Of a stretch of 9,287 nucleotides of DNA, positions 6,927 through 9,287 are shown in pieces; position 1 is the first letter of the stretch; each line of letters opens with the position of its first letter. The notes beneath the pieces were generated by a model. That model worked only from the letters and a program-made list of their open reading frames with translations. It ran no database searches and was not told the origin of the DNA. The stretch is from an uncultured Chitinophagaceae bacterium. Its GTDB lineage: Bacteria > Bacteroidota > Bacteroidia > Chitinophagales > Chitinophagaceae. The DNA is taken from positions 1-9,287 of the forward strand of contig CALCEA010000142.1 of the NCBI GenBank assembly GCA_937900675.1, read 5' to 3'. A program made the position numbers and the translations under genes.

Positions 6927-7940
6927 TTATATTGTTGTATCAAGAATAGGAAGACTTCTTGGTGTTAGATTTCTAACATTGTCTGCCATTTGTTTAATAT
7001 GATCCGGAGTTGTACCACAACATCCGCCCACTATGTTTACAAATTTATTCTTTGCCCATTCTTCAATAAAATGTCCGGTTTGATGAGGTGCTTCATCGTA
7101 TTGTCCCATTGCGTTAGGTAATCCTGCATTAGGATAAGCAGATGTATAACATGAAGCAATTTGTGAAAGCTCTTCAATATGTGATCTCATTTCTTGCGCA
7201 CCTAATGCACAGTTTAAGCCAACACTTAATGGTTTTGCATGTTCAACAGAGGTATAGAATGCTTCTAATGTTTGTCCACTTAAGGTTCTGCCAGAAGCGT
7301 CTGTGATGGTACCACTAATCATAATAGGCAATTCTGCCTTTCCTATTTTTCTGTAATATTCTTTGATGGCAAAAATGGCTGCTTTCGCATTTAATGTATC
7401 AAAAATAGTTTCTACTAATAATACATCCACACCTGCTTCGTCTAATCCTTTGATTTGTTCTGTATAAGCTACTACCACTTCATCAAATGTTACTGCTCTA
7501 TATCCTGGATTGTTTACATCAGGAGATAAACTTAAAGTTTTATTCAATGGTCCGATAGATCCAGCAATATATTTTTCAGTGGTATTGGGATGCTTTGATT
7601 TGTATTGATTGATGGCTTCTCTTACGCATTTTACTGCAGCAACATTTAACTCGTAAGCTAATTCTTGCATATCGTAATCTGCCATCGCAATTGAAGTACT
7701 ACTGAAAGTATTGGTTTCAATAATATCTGCACCAGCTTCTAAATATTGCAAATGAATACCTGTGATAATTTCAGGCTGTGTAATACACAATAAATCGTTA
7801 TTGCCTTTTACATCCGTATGCCAGTTGGCAAAACGCTTTCCACGATAATCTTCTTCAGTTAATTTATGACGCTGTACCATGGTACCCATTGCGCCATCAA
7901 TTACTAAAATTCTTTTTTTAAGTTCCTCTCTTATTGACAT
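6927..7940 (-). CDS. metH: Methionine synthase, N-terminal homocysteine-binding part
   Basis: A 337-residue homocysteine S-methyltransferase domain protein, equivalent to the first module of one-chain MetH (roughly residues 1-325 in E. coli). Visible features are the barrel start VIDGAMGTM (13-21), ETNTFSS (75-81), GSIGP (127-131), VETIFDTLNAK (176-186), and the zinc ligands C244 in GLNCALG and C307-C308 in GGCCGT. These three cysteines bind the Zn that activates the homocysteine thiol. The protein ends shortly after the barrel, at the natural interdomain linker, so this is a domain split and not a truncation. It lacks folate and B12 domains and should act with the protein encoded downstream, which is in the same frame but separated by three in-frame stops (6927-6929, 6897-6899, 6888-6890). 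Standalone BHMT-like use is less likely given the context. It is preceded by a strong promoter and a structured leader. Confidence 0.95.
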   Translation of the reverse strand: MSIREELKKRILVIDGAMGTMVQRHKLTEEDYRGKRFANWHTDVKGNNDLLCITQPEIITGIHLQYLEAGADIIETNTFSSTSIAMADYDMQELAYELNVAAVKCVREAINQYKSKHPNTTEKYIAGSIGPLNKTLSLSPDVNNPGYRAVTFDEVVVAYTEQIKGLDEAGVDVLLVETIFDTLNAKAAIFAIKEYYRKIGKAELPIMISGTITDASGRTLSGQTLEAFYTSVEHAKPLSVGLNCALGAQEMRSHIEELSQIASCYTSAYPNAGLPNAMGQYDEAPHQTGHFIEEWAKNKFVNIVGGCCGTTPDHIKQMADNVRNLTPRSLPILDTTI

Positions 7941-8070
7941 ACCTATATTTTTTATGCAGCTGCCTAAGGAGAGATTTTAATAAAGGGGAGTCGATTGGTG
8001 TATCGTTTATTAGTTCTTTTCTCCTTACGGATGGCAGGTTGAACAATAAACAAATCCCACCTGCAGTTGC
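7941..8070 (-). promoter_or_regulatory. Structured 5' leader of metH, candidate cis-regulatory RNA
   Basis: From the predicted start near 8070 to the ATG, the RNA can form three long helices. A: 8059-8064 with 8034-8039, 6 bp. B: 8041-8053 with 8003-8016, 13 pairs including one G-U, with one bulged U at 8012. C: 8020-8027 with 7965-7972, 8 perfect pairs, plus 8033-8037 with 7960-7964, 5 pairs, across a 5-nt bulge. A and B cross, B and C cross, and A and C compete for 8034-8037, so they are pseudoknots or alternative states. A small CGAU/AUCG hairpin (7992-8005) lies inside C. There is no ATG in the leader and no T tract after any helix, so control would act on translation and not through a leader peptide or intrinsic attenuation. 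I do not recognise it as a SAM, cobalamin or folate riboswitch. Confidence 0.45.
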
Positions 8071-8074
8071 GGAG

Positions 8075-8106
8075 CAAAGTTAATACAGAACTAGCTTGTA
8101 GCCAAA
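8075..8106 (-). promoter_or_regulatory. Promoter of the metH pair
   Basis: The minus strand has a -33 TTTG (8103-8106), a 20-base spacer, and the -7 box TAACTTTG (8075-8082), matching both halves of the Bacteroidota promoter at normal spacing. It is the best promoter in the window. It begins two bases past the YceI stop codon, so metH has its own start although no terminator separates it from the gene upstream. The predicted transcription start is near 8070. Confidence 0.7.
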
Positions 8107-8108
8107 TA

Positions 8109-8639
8109 CTATTGATAAGCAGCAGTTACTTCTACATTGATCTTATCAGCCACCATTTTGATCAATAAACCACCAATTCCGAAATCCTTTAGAGTAACAG
8201 TGAATTTAGCAGTTGCCACAGGCTTGCCACCTTTGATTTCAATTACACCATTGGTCTGTATGGCTTTGTTCACACCATGCACCTGCATATTACCCGTTAC
8301 AGTGATAGGGTAGGTACCATCTTTCTTGAAATTAACGCTAGAAAAATTGGCGATTTTGCCATTAAAGAAAGCTCTTGGAAATTTATCACTCTCTACATAT
8401 TCTTCATTAAAATGCTCTTGCATTTTATCCATATCAAAAGTAAAATCTTTCATGAGCATGATGAAACTTAGATCACCATTGGATTGTAGGCGACTTACTG
8501 CTTTTTTGTTGGTGGCATCAATATCATTATCATCCACTGCAATAAATCTTACCACTGCAGTAGAAGTATTAAAATTCTTTTGCGCATAAGTAGTTGCGCT
8601 TATCAATAAAAGACCAAAAGCTACTAATAACTGTTTCAT
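8109..8639 (-). CDS. Secreted YceI-like domain protein
   Basis: A 176-residue protein with a signal peptide: MKQLLVAFGLLLISATTYA, likely cut before Q20. The mature part is a YceI-type lipocalin-like beta barrel. I base this on VVRFIA (29-34), the HFNEEYVESDKFPRAFFNGKI segment (76-95, ending in the P.A.F pattern of the family), GNMQVHGVNKAI (116-127, the G.L..HGV.K signature) and the final K.F...LKDFGI...L..MVADKI.V...A strands (145-175). Known YceI proteins bind polyisoprenoids or other amphiphiles in the periplasm; the ligand here is unknown. The frame is open to 8666, but the start at 8639 is preferred because the signal peptide begins there and the predicted transcript would start near 8671, leaving a normal leader. 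It lies between recR and metH, all on one strand, with its own promoter box. Confidence 0.85.
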   Translation of the reverse strand: MKQLLVAFGLLLISATTYAQKNFNTSTAVVRFIAVDDNDIDATNKKAVSRLQSNGDLSFIMLMKDFTFDMDKMQEHFNEEYVESDKFPRAFFNGKIANFSSVNFKKDGTYPITVTGNMQVHGVNKAIQTNGVIEIKGGKPVATAKFTVTLKDFGIGGLLIKMVADKINVEVTAAYQ

Positions 8640-8677
8640 ATAAATATGTTTTAGATGATAAATCAATGTTTGAACAT

Positions 8678-8685
8678 CAAAATTA
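8678..8685 (-). promoter_or_regulatory. Promoter -7 box of the YceI gene
   Basis: The minus strand reads TAATTTTG, a perfect TAnnTTTG match, in the 66-base gap between the recR stop and the YceI start. The -33 position has no TTTG. A 12-base inverted repeat (ATGTT-CA-AACAT on the minus strand, 8666-8677) directly abuts the box and overlaps the expected transcription start, where a repressor or an RNA hairpin could act. Confidence 0.5.
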
Positions 8686-8705
8686 GTGTTTTTATTGAAA
8701 ACTAC

Positions 8706-9287
8706 CTATTTAATGTATTGATGTATGGGCTGTCTGTTGGAAATACTCTTTCCAAGGGTCATTTCGTCCGCATATTCTAACTCGCCTCCAAAGGCAATTC
8801 CTCGTGCAATGGTGGTAATGCGGCAGGGACTATCTGCCAGCTTTTTCTGTATATAATAAATGGTAGTATCTCCTTGAATGGTAGGATTTAATGCAAAAAT
8901 GAGCTCAGTGACCTTGTCTTTTTTAATTCTTTCGATCAATGGCTCAATGGTTAACTGGTCTGGTCCAATACCGTCCAATGGGGAAATGATTCCTCCTAAT
9001 ACATGATAGGTTCCATTGTATTGTTGCGTGTTTTCAATCGCAATAACATCTCTGATATTTTCTACCACGCAGATCATTTCTTTGCTTCTTCCTGAGTTGG
9101 CACAAATGGAACAGATGGTTCCGTCACTGATATTAAAACATCTTTGACAGAATTTTATTTCCTTTCTCATTTTTTGCAATACTTCTCCAAACTCTATGGT
9201 GACTTCCTCGTCTTGTTTTAATAAATGCAATACCAATCTCAATGCAGTTTTTTTACCAATACCTGGAAGTTTGGCAAAAGCAGCAAC
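8706..9287 (-). CDS. recR: Recombination mediator RecR (5' end outside the window)
   Basis: 193 codons of RecR are visible. The frame stays open to the right edge, so about ten N-terminal residues are missing (the family is about 200). The visible part begins VAAFAKLPGIGKKTALRL, the helix-hairpin-helix DNA-binding motif. It continues with a C4 zinc finger (C47, C50, C59, C62 of the visible part), then a Toprim domain from about residue 72 with VVENIRD (E76), the NPTIQGDTT stretch (134-142), and the conserved ARGIAFGGELEYADEMTLGKSISNR region near the C-terminus. RecR forms a ring clamp that, with RecO and RecF, loads RecA on SSB-coated single-stranded gaps. A TTG at 9242 would be a false start, because the conserved HhH residues lie upstream of it. 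The promoter is outside the window. Confidence 0.95.
   Translation of the reverse strand, partial: VAAFAKLPGIGKKTALRLVLHLLKQDEEVTIEFGEVLQKMRKEIKFCQRCFNISDGTICSICANSGRSKEMICVVENIRDVIAIENTQQYNGTYHVLGGIISPLDGIGPDQLTIEPLIERIKKDKVTELIFALNPTIQGDTTIYYIQKKLADSPCRITTIARGIAFGGELEYADEMTLGKSISNRQPIHQYIK

Noticed and set aside
8060..8073. CCGCAACTG in the metH leader, similar to part of the cobalamin riboswitch core
   Set aside because: The rest of the B12 riboswitch core (upstream GGGAA/GGTG elements and downstream GCCACTG box) is missing, and the promoter lies directly before it, leaving no room for the 5' half.
8098..8120. CTTATCAATAG on the minus strand, resembling the start of a SAM-I riboswitch
   Set aside because: It is the coding end of the YceI gene, lies upstream of the metH promoter, and none of the later SAM-I core (GAGGGA, GGCCC, GCAACC in order) follows.
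9240..9242. TTG as a possible recR start
   Set aside because: The conserved helix-hairpin-helix residues (LPGIGKKTA) are encoded upstream of it, in frame, up to the window edge.

Overview
The window is AT-rich chromosomal DNA, most likely from a member of the Bacteroidota, perhaps Chitinophagaceae (the family is an inference). Four upstream regions contain the Bacteroidota-type -7 box TAnnTTTG, strong Shine-Dalgarno sequences are absent, and the gene families (ribosomal protein THX, DUF4286, a two-gene methionine synthase, a short secreted YceI protein) are typical of that phylum. Nearly everything is on the minus strand; the one clear plus-strand gene is a LOG-family protein. I see no mobile element, CRISPR array, tRNA or rRNA.

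Layout from left to right. Positions 1-600 hold two short single-gene units: ribosomal protein THX (47 aa) and an HU-type DNA-binding protein (89 aa), each followed by an intrinsic terminator; HU has a recognisable promoter. Positions 814-3318 are a tight three-gene minus-strand operon: an unrecognised secreted 476-aa protein, exonuclease III, and a DUF4286 protein, joined by a 1-nt overlap and a 1-nt gap. The LOG gene (3392-4129) is divergent from this operon and converges on metH with one base between the stop codons.

Positions 4131-7940 encode cobalamin-dependent methionine synthase as two proteins. The upstream gene carries the zinc/homocysteine domain. The downstream gene carries the folate-binding, B12-binding and reactivation domains. 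Together they supply all the modules of a full MetH. The pair has its own strong promoter and a leader of about 130 nt that can form several long, mutually crossing helices. This leader is the best candidate in the window for an undescribed regulatory element.

Positions 8109-9287 hold a secreted YceI-like protein with its own promoter and the 3' part of recR, which runs off the right edge. Most of the window is housekeeping: chromatin, ribosome, DNA repair and recombination, and one-carbon/methionine metabolism. The items that deserve a second look are the metH leader, the small ORF between the two metH halves, the unknown secreted protein coupled to exonuclease III, and the terminator-poor LOG/metH convergence.
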